Below are positions 1-8,453 of a stretch of 53,216 nt of DNA, one piece after another; within the stretch, counting starts at the first letter, position 1; every line of letters begins with the position of its first letter. The position numbers and the translations under genes are program-made. The stretch lies in the NCBI GenBank assembly GCA_036721855.1, contig DAIMKF010000011.1, positions 1 to 53,216 of the forward strand, in the 5' to 3' direction. The DNA is from JAHDNZ01 sp036721855. GTDB taxonomy: Bacteria > Bacillota > DTU065. The notes below the pieces were generated by a model that had not been told where the DNA came from, made no database searches, and saw only the letters and a program-made list of their open reading frames with translations.

Positions 1-40
1 TAAGACAGGGTCGCACACACCCCAGAAAAATAAGATCCGG

Positions 41-100
41 AACTTTTGTAAGCTTTAACATAGAATAGCTTAGAATCCGAGATAAAACAAAAGTTTTTTT
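41..100 (+). terminator. Probable terminator of a gene upstream of the window
   Basis: AACTTTTGT (41-49) pairs with ACAAAAGTT (87-95) and the right arm runs into seven T residues (94-100). The 37-base loop contains a smaller AAGCT/AGCTT pairing (50-70). This looks like a Rho-independent terminator for a gene left of the window. The large loop keeps confidence moderate. Confidence 0.5.
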
Positions 101-119
101 GACAGATAATTTATCTGTC
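101..119. promoter_or_regulatory. Perfect 19-bp palindrome, operator-like
   Basis: GACAGATAA (101-109), one central T, then TTATCTGTC (111-119) form a perfect inverted repeat. A one-base loop is too small for an RNA hairpin, so a binding site for a dimeric regulator is the more natural reading. It overlaps a TTGACA hexamer (99-104), but no matching -10 hexamer is evident 16-18 bases downstream. The regulator is unknown. Confidence 0.45.
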
Positions 120-167
120 TATTTGTCATGCCCCAAAATAGTAACTTCTAAGCTTCTAAAGAAAAAA

Positions 168-207
168 AGAGTCGTCAAAGACGTATTTATATTCTCTTGA
201 CAACTCT
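168..207. repeat. Inverted repeat upstream of sigG
   Basis: The arm at 168-181 (AGAGTCGTCAAAGA) is nearly complementary to 195-207 (TCTTGACAACTCT), with one mismatch and one bulge and a 13-base loop. The right arm contains a perfect -35-like TTGACA (197-202). The best -10-like hexamer, TACACT at 223-228, is 20 bases away, which is too far for a confident promoter. No T tract follows, so this is not a typical terminator. The remaining 1-339 region shows no coding sequence. Confidence 0.4.
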
Positions 208-278
208 TTATAAATATCTCGTTACACTAACTTAATGACATTGCCTTTCAGGGGCCTTTTTTTTTAATTCATAAATAG

Positions 279-308
279 GTATATCTTCAGCCCATACCAC
301 CCATACTC
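279..308 (+). promoter_or_regulatory. Sigma-G-like promoter for sigG-spoIIR
   Basis: GTATA (279-283), an 18-base spacer, then CATACTC (302-308) match the Bacillus sigma-G consensus (GHATR, N18, CATWHTA) at all positions except the last. It lies 31 bases before the sigG start, leaving room for the AGGAGGG ribosome site at 327-333. This fits positive autoregulation of sigG in the forespore, which is known in Bacillus subtilis. The match to the sigma-F -10 element is poor. Confidence 0.55.
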
Positions 309-339
309 TTTATTGAGACGGATGGTAGGAGGGATAAAG

Positions 340-1134
340 ATGTTAAATAAGGTTGAAATATGTGGCGTAAATACAGCAGATTTACCAGTGATAAAAAATG
401 ATCGCATGAAAAAACTTTTAGCTCAGGTAAAAAAAGGTGACACTAAAGCTCGTGAAGAGTTAATTCAAGGCAACTTACGTTTAGTATTAAGTGTAATCCA
501 ACGTTTTAATAACCGAGGAGAAAACGTAGACGACCTTTTTCAGGTAGGTTGTATTGGCTTAATGAAAGCTATAGATAACTTTGATCTTTCCCAAAATGTA
601 AGATTTTCTACCTATGCCGTACCTATGATAATCGGCGAAATCAGGCGTTATTTAAGAGACAATAATCCTATTCGAGTAAGCCGCTCACTTAGAGATATAG
701 CCTATAAAGCTTTACAGATTAGAGATAGACTCGCTAGTGAAAAAGGTACTGAACCTACCTTAACGGAAATTGCTCAAGCTCTAGGTATAGATCGTGAAGA
801 AATTGTCTTTGCTTTGGATGCCATTCAAGAACCAATCTCCTTATTTGAACCAATCTACCATGATGGTGGAGATCCTATTTTTGTCATGGATCAGATCGAT
901 GACGAAAAAACCAATGATGCGGTTTGGATAGAAGAGATTTCTTTAAGAGAAGCTATTGATAGTCTGGACGAACGTGAAAAAAGGATTCTCAGCATGCGTT
1001 TTTTTGAAGGGAGAACCCAAATGGAGGTTGCGGAAGAAATTGGTATCTCCCAGGCTCAGGTCTCTCGCCTTGAAAAAGCTGCCCTTTTTGATTTGAAACA
1101 ACATTATGCTGAGGGGGAGGCAAAAAATTCATGA
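340..1134 (+). CDS. sigG: RNA polymerase sporulation sigma factor SigG
   Basis: Sigma-G is the late forespore-specific sigma factor; it directs RNA polymerase to genes for spore DNA protection and germination. The 264-residue product begins with the family signature MLNKVEICGV and carries the region 2 stretch NRGENVDDLFQVGCIGLMK, the VRFSTYAVPMIIGEIRR segment and a C-terminal region 4 with QMEVAEEIGISQAQVSRLE. Every segment fits SigG rather than SigF. The ATG at 340 is chosen because AGGAGGG at 327-333 sits seven bases before it; an in-frame TTG at 313 lies before the ribosome site and would add residues not usual in the family. The gene overlaps spoIIR by four bases (ATGA), so the two are translationally coupled. 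Confidence 0.96.
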   Translation: MLNKVEICGVNTADLPVIKNDRMKKLLAQVKKGDTKAREELIQGNLRLVLSVIQRFNNRGENVDDLFQVGCIGLMKAIDNFDLSQNVRFSTYAVPMIIGEIRRYLRDNNPIRVSRSLRDIAYKALQIRDRLASEKGTEPTLTEIAQALGIDREEIVFALDAIQEPISLFEPIYHDGGDPIFVMDQIDDEKTNDAVWIEEISLREAIDSLDEREKRILSMRFFEGRTQMEVAEEIGISQAQVSRLEKAALFDLKQHYAEGEAKNS

Positions 1135-1721
1135 AACAAGTAGAACGAATTGGACTATTTATTATGGCTGTGCTTTTAATACCGTTGTTTTTAATAGGTT
1201 CAACCGATGGTTCGCAAGAGTTTCTCAGACTCCATGTCCTTGCGAACTCAAATAGTCCCGCTGATCAGCTCCTAAAACTTAGAGCAAAAGATGCTGTCTT
1301 AACTGAAGTAAGGACTTTACTCAGAAGCGAAAAAGATATTAATAAAGTCATAGAGATAATTAAATGTAATATAGAAAAAATCCAAGCTGCTGCTACAAAA
1401 GCAATTGCAGCAGAATATGAAATAAAGATTGAACTTACGCGGGAAACCTATCCGCAAAAAGATTACGGGAGGTTAATCTTTCCTGCTGGTGAATATCTCT
1501 CTCTGAAGGTAAATATAGGCAACGGAGCAGGTGATAATTGGTGGTGTGTGCTTTTCCCTTTGCTTTGTTCAATAGAGGCCGGAGAAAACGCAATTGAAGT
1601 TATAGATAGTATAGGTGGCCCACCAATAAAATTTCGCTTTAAACTAGCCGAAAACAAAAAAGCACCTCCTTCTTTAGATGCTGTTTTGGGTTTCTTACAG
1701 CAGTTCCGCCTTTGGCCTTAA
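1131..1721 (+). CDS. spoIIR: Stage II sporulation protein R
   Basis: SpoIIR is the forespore-made signal secreted into the intermembrane space that triggers SpoIIGA to process pro-sigma-E in the mother cell. The 196-residue protein starts with a hydrophobic export segment (about residues 7-24), followed by the family hallmark FLRLHVLANSNSPADQ and a LKLRAKDAVL stretch. A C-terminal NWWCVLFPLLC segment also matches the family. It overlaps the end of sigG by four bases. In B. subtilis spoIIR is a separate sigma-F gene; here it appears to share the sigG transcript, so forespore activation and the signal to the mother cell may be linked. A hairpin terminator overlaps its stop codon. Confidence 0.93.
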   Translation: MKQVERIGLFIMAVLLIPLFLIGSTDGSQEFLRLHVLANSNSPADQLLKLRAKDAVLTEVRTLLRSEKDINKVIEIIKCNIEKIQAAATKAIAAEYEIKIELTRETYPQKDYGRLIFPAGEYLSLKVNIGNGAGDNWWCVLFPLLCSIEAGENAIEVIDSIGGPPIKFRFKLAENKKAPPSLDAVLGFLQQFRLWP

Positions 1722-1740
1722 AACCTAAGGCGGTTTTTTT
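1706..1740 (+). terminator. Rho-independent terminator after spoIIR
   Basis: CCGCCTT (1706-1712) pairs with AAGGCGG (1727-1733), extended by GG/CC after a T-T mismatch, and is followed by eight T residues. The spoIIR stop codon (1719-1721) lies in the loop. Confidence 0.85.
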
Positions 1741-1797
1741 TGTGACAATCTAAAACCAGGTGCATATTTTAAAAAGGATTAAAAGGAGGTCAAAGAG

Positions 1798-2061
1798 GTG
1801 TCTGCTTTAAATATGCATTATAACGAACTCAAGCAAAAGGAAGTTGTCGATACCTTAACCGGAGCTAGGTTAGGCGAGATTGTAGATTTGGAAATTGATA
1901 TGCAGACAGGCCAAATTACGGCCTTAATCGTACCGGGGACCAGCACAATGTGGGGAATTTTAAGAAGAAAAGAGGATGTGGTTATACCATGGACGAAAAT
2001 TAGAGTAGTCGGCAAAGATGTTATTTTAGTCGATAGTGCTCCGGGGATAAAAAGTTTTTAG
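1798..2061 (+). CDS. PRC-barrel domain protein, YlmC/YmxH family
   Basis: An 87-residue single-domain PRC-barrel protein of the YlmC/YmxH sporulation-associated family. The segment VVDTLTGARLGEIVDLEID is the typical first half of the barrel, and VVIPWTKIRVVGKDVILVD the second. GTG is chosen as start because AAAGGAGGT lies at 1782-1790. Members sit next to sigE/sigG in many spore-formers, as here. The biochemical role is not established. It stands alone between the spoIIR terminator and the laccase-domain gene. Confidence 0.85.
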   Translation: MSALNMHYNELKQKEVVDTLTGARLGEIVDLEIDMQTGQITALIVPGTSTMWGILRRKEDVVIPWTKIRVVGKDVILVDSAPGIKSF

Positions 2062-2108
2062 TCAGGCCCCGGTGAAGGAGGCAGGCCTTAGCACGGGGTA
2101 AACCTAAT

Positions 2109-2810
2109 ATGGACAAGATCTATTTTCAAATGAAACTTATTGATGGTATGCCTCTGGCTACTTTTAAAAATTTTCCGGGCTTTATATTTTTTAGTAACAA
2201 TTATTTTGGACAGACCAAAGACAGGGATTTTATAAGTAAGTTGGAAAAAGTTTTTAATAGAAAAATTGCCTATCTAAATCAAATCCATGCCACTGAAATC
2301 AAAATGGCCTCGACAGGTGGCAATCTCGGTGAGGGTGATGGACTAATATTAACTAACAATATCTTGGGAGCGGTATTTACCGCCGATTGCCTGCCTATTG
2401 CACTTAGTGATAGCACAGGTATTCATACGGCAATTTTGCACGCTGGCTGGAAGGGATCTTTGGCCGGAATTGTTCTGAAGGCTGTTAGCCTGCTTAAAAA
2501 AAATGGTGCTAAGGAATTAATAGCGGTATTGGGACCGGCAGCTCAAGCTTGTTGTTACGAAGTCAAAGAGGATATCTTGGCCAAGTTTATGACCTCTTGG
2601 CCCCAAATAGCTCCTTTGGTTTTTCGAAAAAATAATAAACGCCTTTATCTTGATTTACCCCTATTCGATCAGTTATTATTAGAAGATGTTGGGGTTAAGG
2701 TATACTCAAGTGGGGTCTGTACTATTTGTAGCGGGGATTATCATTCTTATCGCCAAAATAAAACAGACTTACGTCAGATTACCCTTGTAGGAAGCAGGAG
2801 ATTTTACTAG
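2109..2810 (+). CDS. pgeF: Laccase-domain protein, YfiH/YlmD (PgeF) family
   Basis: The 233-residue product belongs to the multicopper-polyphenol-oxidase-like YfiH family (YlmD in Bacillus). Characterised members act as purine nucleoside phosphorylases/deaminases or in peptidoglycan editing. Visible motifs are NQIHATEI (about residue 57), GEGDGLILTN, FTADCLPIAL, the metal-ligand segment ILHAGWKGSLAGI, LGPAAQACCYEV and the C-terminal CTICSGDYHSYR. It follows ylmC as in the ylm clusters of other Firmicutes. No strong ribosome site stands in front of the ATG: a GGAGG at 2078-2082 is 26 bases away and GGGG at 2095-2098 is ten away. A CCCCG/CGGGG pairing (2067-2098) could mask this region. Confidence 0.88.
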   Translation: MDKIYFQMKLIDGMPLATFKNFPGFIFFSNNYFGQTKDRDFISKLEKVFNRKIAYLNQIHATEIKMASTGGNLGEGDGLILTNNILGAVFTADCLPIALSDSTGIHTAILHAGWKGSLAGIVLKAVSLLKKNGAKELIAVLGPAAQACCYEVKEDILAKFMTSWPQIAPLVFRKNNKRLYLDLPLFDQLLLEDVGVKVYSSGVCTICSGDYHSYRQNKTDLRQITLVGSRRFY

Positions 2811-2893
2811 AATTCCAGAAATTAAAAAAGTATCTATTCAAACTGTTGTAAAATCCTAAGGAGGTGAAATCTGGCTTAAACGCCAGTATTTTA

Positions 2894-4531
2894 GTGGTCA
2901 AAGAGATTATATTTGGCTTACTAGGTGGACTTGGACTCTTACTCTATGGTATGAAAATTATGGGCGAAGGTATGCAAAAGGCTGCCGGGGATCGCATGCG
3001 TCGCATACTGGAAGTCCTTACCGGAAATCTTTATTCCGCAATATTAGTGGGGGCTGTAGTGACCGCTATTATTCAGTCTAGTGCCGCTACTACGGTTATG
3101 GTTGTAGGATTTGTAAATGCAGGCTTAATGACTTTAAGACAAGCAATAGGGGTTATCATGGGTGCCAATATAGGTACCACAATAACTGCCTGGATTATAG
3201 CAATTGATCTCAGTGCCTGGGCACTGCCGGCCATTGGCCTTGGTTTTATTCTTTCTATGGTAACCAAAAATAAAACCTACCGTTATTTTGGGCAAACAAT
3301 TTTAGGTTTTGGTCTTCTCTTTTTAGGTATTAATGTGATAAGTAACTCAATGGTTATTATTAAAGAAAGCCCTAAAGTGCTCGAACTGTTAGCCTCAATA
3401 AGCAAATCACCAATTGTAGCCCTTTTAATTGGTATGGGGTTGACCATATTAATCCAGTCATCTTCAGCAACTACCGGTTTTTTAATAACCCTTGGTAACC
3501 AGGGCTTAATTTCGTTTAATGCGGCACTGCCTATCATTTTAGGTGCTAATATCGGTACTTGCATAACAGCTATTCTAGCTGCTATAGGAACATCACGCAA
3601 TGCTAAAAAAGCTGCCACCGCCCATCTTCTTTTTAATGTAGTAGGCTCATTTCTGGCCATGTTGCTTTTACCTTCATTTACTCAATTAATCAAATTAATC
3701 AGTCGTTCCAATAATTTTGGTCATTTAGTGGCCAATGCCCATACTGTTTTTAATCTGATCAATACTCTTTTGTGGGTAGGCTTGGTGGGATACCTGGAAA
3801 AGGCTGTTAATTTCTTTGTCCCGGGCAAGGATACTTTGCCCCAAAAAGCCCCGGCTTATCTTGACAAAAGAATGCTTAACACTCCTTCGGTCGCTCTTTC
3901 TTTAGCTACCAAGGAACTTATTCGTATGGCAACAATTGCCGGCGAAATGATAGCTGATTCACGGATAGGGTTTTTTGAACGCAATAGGAAACGGATTGAA
4001 GATACTTATGCTAAGGAAGATGTTGTTGATCATATCCAACGCGAGGTAGTAGAATATCTTTCAACCCTTCTTTCTCAAAGCTCTCTAACAAAACCACAGT
4101 CTACTAGAATGGCTGGCTTAATGCATATAGTTAACGATATTGAAAGGGTAGCTGATCATGCTAACAATCTAGCTCAATTTGCTGGATCAACTCTTTCGGA
4201 AAACATTAATTTCTCCGATATTGCTACAGATGAGTTAAAAGATTATTATTTTACGGTAGAAAACCAGTTTGCACGTTCGGTGGAAGCGCTGCGTACAGAT
4301 GATAGGATACTGGCCAGAGAAGTCATTCGCGTAGAAAAAGAGATTGATGATACGGAAACACATTTAAGAAGGGCCCATCTAAAAAGACTTAATGCCGGAG
4401 CTTGCTCTCCATTTACAGGTATAGTGTATGTAGAAATGTTAAATAACCTTGAACGTATCGGAGATCACGCTGTCAACATTGTAGAACCGGTTTTAGATGA
4501 CGAGATTAGAATCGGTAAGATTGAAGTCTAG
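2894..4531 (+). CDS. Na/phosphate cotransporter family protein with PhoU-like tail
   Basis: A membrane protein of the Na/Pi cotransporter (NptA/YjbB) family with a cytoplasmic PhoU-like C-terminal domain. Two inverted QSSAATT-type motifs characteristic of the Na/Pi fold are visible (IIQSSAATTVMVVG and LIQSSSATTGFLITLG), each followed by a GANIGT motif. Residues from about 340 on form the helical PhoU region with LGAGACSPF-like and ERIGDHAVNIVE stretches. Start choice is uncertain. A strong AAGGAGGTG (2858-2866) overlaps an in-frame GTG at 2864, which is therefore too close, while no ordinary start lies 5-10 bases after it. GTG 2894 gives the usual N-terminus (KEIIFGLLGGLGLLLYGM). It is probably monocistronic, with a terminator after it. 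Confidence 0.85.
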   Translation: MVKEIIFGLLGGLGLLLYGMKIMGEGMQKAAGDRMRRILEVLTGNLYSAILVGAVVTAIIQSSAATTVMVVGFVNAGLMTLRQAIGVIMGANIGTTITAWIIAIDLSAWALPAIGLGFILSMVTKNKTYRYFGQTILGFGLLFLGINVISNSMVIIKESPKVLELLASISKSPIVALLIGMGLTILIQSSSATTGFLITLGNQGLISFNAALPIILGANIGTCITAILAAIGTSRNAKKAATAHLLFNVVGSFLAMLLLPSFTQLIKLISRSNNFGHLVANAHTVFNLINTLLWVGLVGYLEKAVNFFVPGKDTLPQKAPAYLDKRMLNTPSVALSLATKELIRMATIAGEMIADSRIGFFERNRKRIEDTYAKEDVVDHIQREVVEYLSTLLSQSSLTKPQSTRMAGLMHIVNDIERVADHANNLAQFAGSTLSENINFSDIATDELKDYYFTVENQFARSVEALRTDDRILAREVIRVEKEIDDTETHLRRAHLKRLNAGACSPFTGIVYVEMLNNLERIGDHAVNIVEPVLDDEIRIGKIEV

Positions 4532-4532
4532 G

Positions 4533-4560
4533 CGGGGCAGAACTTGTCCCGTTTTTTTTT
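4533..4560 (+). terminator. Rho-independent terminator after the Na/Pi cotransporter gene
   Basis: CGGGGCA (4533-4539) pairs with TGTCCCG (4545-4551), with one G-T pair and a five-base loop, followed by nine T residues. Confidence 0.88.
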
Positions 4561-4625
4561 GCCTTAAATAGAGAGGACAAGCACCAAACAATGGAGAAAT
4601 AAAAAAGGTCAGTGAGGTGAAAAAA

Positions 4626-6734
4626 ATGCCAGTTTTACGTCATAAAAAAGTGAAGACTAAAAAAAGCAGCGTTTTTACAGGGTTTAAAGATGAGGTTGCC
4701 AACATTATTCTTTTAGCTCTTGCTGTCTTGATGTGGTGGAATATCTTTTTCCCACCCGATGGGCAATTCGGTATTATCTTAAACAAGATACTCACCATTA
4801 CTTTTGGCTCTCTAGCTGGTATTTTTCCAATAATACTAATCTATGCGGCTTTTACTCAGATGTTAAAAAACTACTGGCACCAACCCAGCGGCCGGGTTGA
4901 AGCGGTGCTGGTTTTATACTTGGCACTTCTTGGAGGAGCACATTTACTTTTACCTATGGAAACACATACACATCATGCCCCTTGGGCAGAGTTTTTTGCC
5001 CAGGCAAGCCTGGGAGTTGGCGGTGGATATATAGGAGCGGTTATAGCTGGAGTATTATGGTGGGCGGTAGGGAGAAGCGGTTCTTTTATCCTTGTTGGGT
5101 TGGTAATAATGTTAGCTTTACTTGGCATTGGCAGGCAGCCTCTTTTAAATAAGATCCGTCTCTTCTTAACTTATATTTTTTCATCTAAACAAAGAGGAAG
5201 GGCCAAAAAAGCTCCCGCCTCCAAACTCAAAAGAGAAAGAAAGAAAGTTAAAATTAAACAAGAAAAAGCGCAACTAAAAGAGCTTACGAGTAAACCGGAA
5301 GAAAAAGCTAAACAAGATCAGGTTCTAAAAAAACTCGATCGCCCGACCTTGGATCTTTTAGCTGATCCCAAAAATGATACCAATGAAAGAAAAGAAAATC
5401 GCTCAGATCTTTTAGCCGATACACTGGCAAGTTTTGGTGTTGAGGCCATCATTACCGGTTATATTTGCGGTCCAACCCTGACAAGGTATGAAGTTATGCC
5501 TGGTCTGGGGGTAAAGGTAAAACAAATTGAAAATTTAGCCGACGATATTGCTTTAGCTTTAGCAGCTAGAAGTGTGCGTATTGAAGCACCAATTCCTGGC
5601 AAAAGAGCGGTAGGCATTGAAGTACCAAATGAAGTACCTGGCACAGTTTATTTAAAAGAAGTTTTAAACACAACAGCTTTTTTAAAAGGCAATTCACCAC
5701 TTTTAATCGGTATTGGCAAAGATATCGGTGGTCAAAGCGTGGTGGCAGATCTAAAAGACTTAATTCATCTTTTGGTTGCCGGAGCTACGGGTTCGGGGAA
5801 AAGTGTTTGTATTAACAGTATGTTAATCAGCCTTTTAATTAAAGCTACCCCAGAGGAATTAAGATTACTTTTAATTGATCCCAAAAGGATAGAGCTATCC
5901 CTATATGAGGGTATTCCTCATCTTTTAACACCTGTGGTAACCGATCCCAAAGAAGCAGCTAAAGCATTAAGATGGGCAGTTACGGAGATGGAAGATCGTT
6001 ATATTGCCTTCGAAGAAGTTAAAGTCAGAGATTTAACCAGTTACAATAAAAAAGCCCTGCAAGAAGGAAAAGAGGTCTTGCCTCATATAGTCATTGTTAT
6101 TGATGAACTTGCTGATCTTATGATGGTAGCCTCAGCTGAAGTAGAAGAAGCTATCTGCAGGTTAGCACAAAAAGCCCGAGCTGCTGGAATGCACTTGATT
6201 GTAGCGACTCAAAGACCTTCAACCGATGTTGTTACAGGGTTAATTAAAGCCAACATTCCTTCCAGAATTGCTTTTGCAGTATCATCAGGCACCGATTCAA
6301 GTATTATTTTAGATACTAGAGGTGCTGAGAAACTCTTGGGAAAGGGAGACATGCTTTTTTACCCGCTGGGGCTGGCCAAACCATATCGACTTCAAGGAGC
6401 TTATGTATCTGATCGGGATGTAGAACAGATAGTTATGTGTTGGAAAGAACAGGGTAATCCAGACTATGTCGATTTGAAAGTCGAAGATGATACGCTAAGA
6501 AAAGCTTTCGAAGCCAAAGATGAACTTCTGCCACAAGCTGCTAGAATCGTTATTCAAAACGAACGAGCTTCTGCGTCTTATTTACAACGGCATCTACGCA
6601 TTGGCTATACCAGAGCAGCAAGGCTAATTGATATTATGGAATCTTTGGGTATAGTTGGTCCTTATCAAGGCAGTAAACCTAGAGATATTTTAGTTAGTGA
6701 ATCAGAGTTAGAAGAGATCCTCAAAGAGTATTAG
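4626..6734 (+). CDS. DNA translocase FtsK/SpoIIIE
   Basis: A septal DNA pump moving chromosome ends through the closing division or sporulation septum. The 702-residue protein has about four N-terminal membrane segments (residues 25-175) and a highly charged Lys/Glu-rich linker (about 190-260). A RecA-like motor follows, with Walker A GATGSGKSV (about 385) and Walker B IVIVIDELADLMMV (about 488). A C-terminal winged-helix gamma domain (from about 640, RLIDIMESLGIVGP) reads orientation sequences. The length is between SpoIIIE and short FtsK proteins, and the sequence alone does not decide whether it serves division, sporulation or both. ATG 4626 is preferred because GAGGTGA lies at 4614-4620; GTG 4617 is inside that site. 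RodZ follows after 12 bases. Confidence 0.94.
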   Translation: MPVLRHKKVKTKKSSVFTGFKDEVANIILLALAVLMWWNIFFPPDGQFGIILNKILTITFGSLAGIFPIILIYAAFTQMLKNYWHQPSGRVEAVLVLYLALLGGAHLLLPMETHTHHAPWAEFFAQASLGVGGGYIGAVIAGVLWWAVGRSGSFILVGLVIMLALLGIGRQPLLNKIRLFLTYIFSSKQRGRAKKAPASKLKRERKKVKIKQEKAQLKELTSKPEEKAKQDQVLKKLDRPTLDLLADPKNDTNERKENRSDLLADTLASFGVEAIITGYICGPTLTRYEVMPGLGVKVKQIENLADDIALALAARSVRIEAPIPGKRAVGIEVPNEVPGTVYLKEVLNTTAFLKGNSPLLIGIGKDIGGQSVVADLKDLIHLLVAGATGSGKSVCINSMLISLLIKATPEELRLLLIDPKRIELSLYEGIPHLLTPVVTDPKEAAKALRWAVTEMEDRYIAFEEVKVRDLTSYNKKALQEGKEVLPHIVIVIDELADLMMVASAEVEEAICRLAQKARAAGMHLIVATQRPSTDVVTGLIKANIPSRIAFAVSSGTDSSIILDTRGAEKLLGKGDMLFYPLGLAKPYRLQGAYVSDRDVEQIVMCWKEQGNPDYVDLKVEDDTLRKAFEAKDELLPQAARIVIQNERASASYLQRHLRIGYTRAARLIDIMESLGIVGPYQGSKPRDILVSESELEEILKEY

Positions 6735-6746
6735 GGAGGGAGTATA

Positions 6747-7574
6747 ATGCGACAACTTGGTGAGTATTTGCAAAAAGAGAGAGAGTCGCGTGGGATAACT
6801 CTTCAAGATATTTCTCTGGAAACCAAAATCCGTTTGGAATATTTGGAAGCTATAGAAAAAGGTGAATTTAACAAACTACCAGGTGAGTTTTATACACGCA
6901 CCTATTTAAGAGCCTACGCTAAAACAATCAGCCTTTCTGAGACGGTAGTCTTAGAAAAGTATACTGCAATTGTAAGTGAGACCGAAGCTCTTGGTGAAAA
7001 AGAGGTTTTGCCTGTTGCTAAAAAATGGGACGGAACCTTACAAAAAACTGTTATTACAATAGGAGAAGCTCTTAGTATAAAAAGATTTCATATCATAATA
7101 ACAGTGGCTTTGGTGGTTTTAATAGCCTTTCTTGCCATCTGCTTTATCTGGCGGGCTAATGTTAAAGACCAAGATATTTCAGTAAAGGATCCGGATGGGC
7201 AAATTGTAAATGAAACTGAAGTGGAAAACTCCGAACTTGAAGAACTAGTGTCTCCAAAGGAGTCATCGGATAATATAGAACCTTTAGAGGAAATATCCAC
7301 CGAGGAAGATATACCAAAGGATTACCTTCTAACACTTAAATCCCATGGAGAATGTTGGTATGAGATCGAGGAGGTAGGGCAACTGCTTAAAAGTGGTATT
7401 TTAAAATACAATGAGGAGATTTCGGTAAAATCTCAGGGGTTACTCCAAATTAAACTGGGCAGACCTTTTGCAGTCTCTTTATTCTTTAATGCTGAAAAGA
7501 TTAATCTCGGTGATGATGTGAGAGAATTATCTATAGATAGCTCCGGTGAGATTACAATTTTGAAACGTTGGTGA
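6747..7574 (+). CDS. RodZ-like helix-turn-helix membrane protein
   Basis: A 275-residue RodZ-type protein. The cytoplasmic helix-turn-helix domain covers residues 1-70 (GEYLQKERESRGITLQDIS, then YLEAIEKGEFNKLPG), the form that binds MreB in rod-shaped bacteria. A single transmembrane helix lies at about 110-135 (IIITVALVVLIAFLAICFIW). An acidic linker and a C-terminal extracytoplasmic beta domain of the DUF4115 type complete it. A strong AGGGAGGGAG ribosome site precedes the ATG. Position directly after the FtsK/SpoIIIE gene matches many Clostridia and suggests a cell-shape or division operon extending into hslO. Confidence 0.88.
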   Translation: MRQLGEYLQKERESRGITLQDISLETKIRLEYLEAIEKGEFNKLPGEFYTRTYLRAYAKTISLSETVVLEKYTAIVSETEALGEKEVLPVAKKWDGTLQKTVITIGEALSIKRFHIIITVALVVLIAFLAICFIWRANVKDQDISVKDPDGQIVNETEVENSELEELVSPKESSDNIEPLEEISTEEDIPKDYLLTLKSHGECWYEIEEVGQLLKSGILKYNEEISVKSQGLLQIKLGRPFAVSLFFNAEKINLGDDVRELSIDSSGEITILKRW

Positions 7575-7578
7575 ATAA

Positions 7579-8442
7579 ATGGATTATTTGGTGACAGGTA
7601 TAGCTCAAAATAAATTTAGACTGGTGGCCATCTCGGGTAAAGATACAGTTGAAGAAGCTAGAACAAAACACAACCTCTCCCATACCGCAACGGCTGCCGT
7701 AGGTCGCACATTACTGGGAGCTGGACTCTTAGCTAGTTCCTTCAAATCAAATTCTGAAAGGATTCTCTTACAATTTCGAGGTGATGGTCCACTTTCACCG
7801 ATTATAGCTATTGCTGATCGCTTCATTAATGTCAAAGGTTACTGTGACAATCCTCAATTTGAACTGGATTTAAATAAAAATGGCAAACTGGATGTAGGTA
7901 AAGCAGTGGGTCTTGGCATGCTTTATGTAATCAGAGAGTGCGAAGAACATGAACCTTATCGAGGCACGGTACCTATTCAAACCGGTGAGATTGGTGATGA
8001 TTTAGCTTATTACCTAAAGACATCAGAACAGATCCCTTCTGCAGTAGGTGTTGGCGTTTTAGTTGACGGGTCAGGGTTTGTACGTTCAGCCGCGGGTCTT
8101 TTAGTGCAAGTAATGCCAGGGGCAACCGAGCATGATATTGTGACAATGGAAGAACGCCTTTTAGAGCTTGGTTCGCTTAGCCATCGCTTTGACAGAGGAG
8201 AAACACCTGTGTCCCTTTTAGATCGGCTCTTTAATAACTGGACAAAGCTGGAAGAAAGAACTGTTTGCTTTAGTTGTGATTGTTCGAGAGAAAGGTTTCA
8301 ACGAGGACTTATCAGTCTGGGCTCTAAGGAACTTTCCGATCTTATTAAAAAAGGTGAAGCCCTTGAGACGATTTGCAGATTTTGCAACAAACAGTATCTC
8401 TTTAGCGTAGATGAAATGAAAGGCTTGTTAAAAAAAGCCTAA
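7579..8442 (+). CDS. hslO: Redox-regulated chaperone Hsp33
   Basis: Hsp33 is a cytoplasmic holdase activated when oxidants release zinc from its C-terminal cysteines. The 287-residue protein starts with the family sequence DYLVTGIAQNKFRLVAI and contains GVLVDGSGFVRSAAGLLVQVMPGA. Near the end CFSCDC (about residue 231) and CRFC (about 265) give the CxC and CxxC zinc-ligand pairs at the usual spacing. Full length. It begins four bases after the rodZ-like stop with only a weak GGTGA ribosome site, suggesting translational coupling. Confidence 0.96.
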   Translation: MDYLVTGIAQNKFRLVAISGKDTVEEARTKHNLSHTATAAVGRTLLGAGLLASSFKSNSERILLQFRGDGPLSPIIAIADRFINVKGYCDNPQFELDLNKNGKLDVGKAVGLGMLYVIRECEEHEPYRGTVPIQTGEIGDDLAYYLKTSEQIPSAVGVGVLVDGSGFVRSAAGLLVQVMPGATEHDIVTMEERLLELGSLSHRFDRGETPVSLLDRLFNNWTKLEERTVCFSCDCSRERFQRGLISLGSKELSDLIKKGEALETICRFCNKQYLFSVDEMKGLLKKA

Positions 8443-8453
8443 GGGGTGGTTTG

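Noticed and set aside
99..127. Sigma-A promoter using TTGACA at 99-104
   Set aside because: The position 17 bases downstream reads TTTGTC, which is not a -10 element.
251..268. Terminator at the GGGGCC and T-run before sigG
   Set aside because: Possible pairing with upstream TGCCTTT is short and wobble-rich; not convincing as a terminator.
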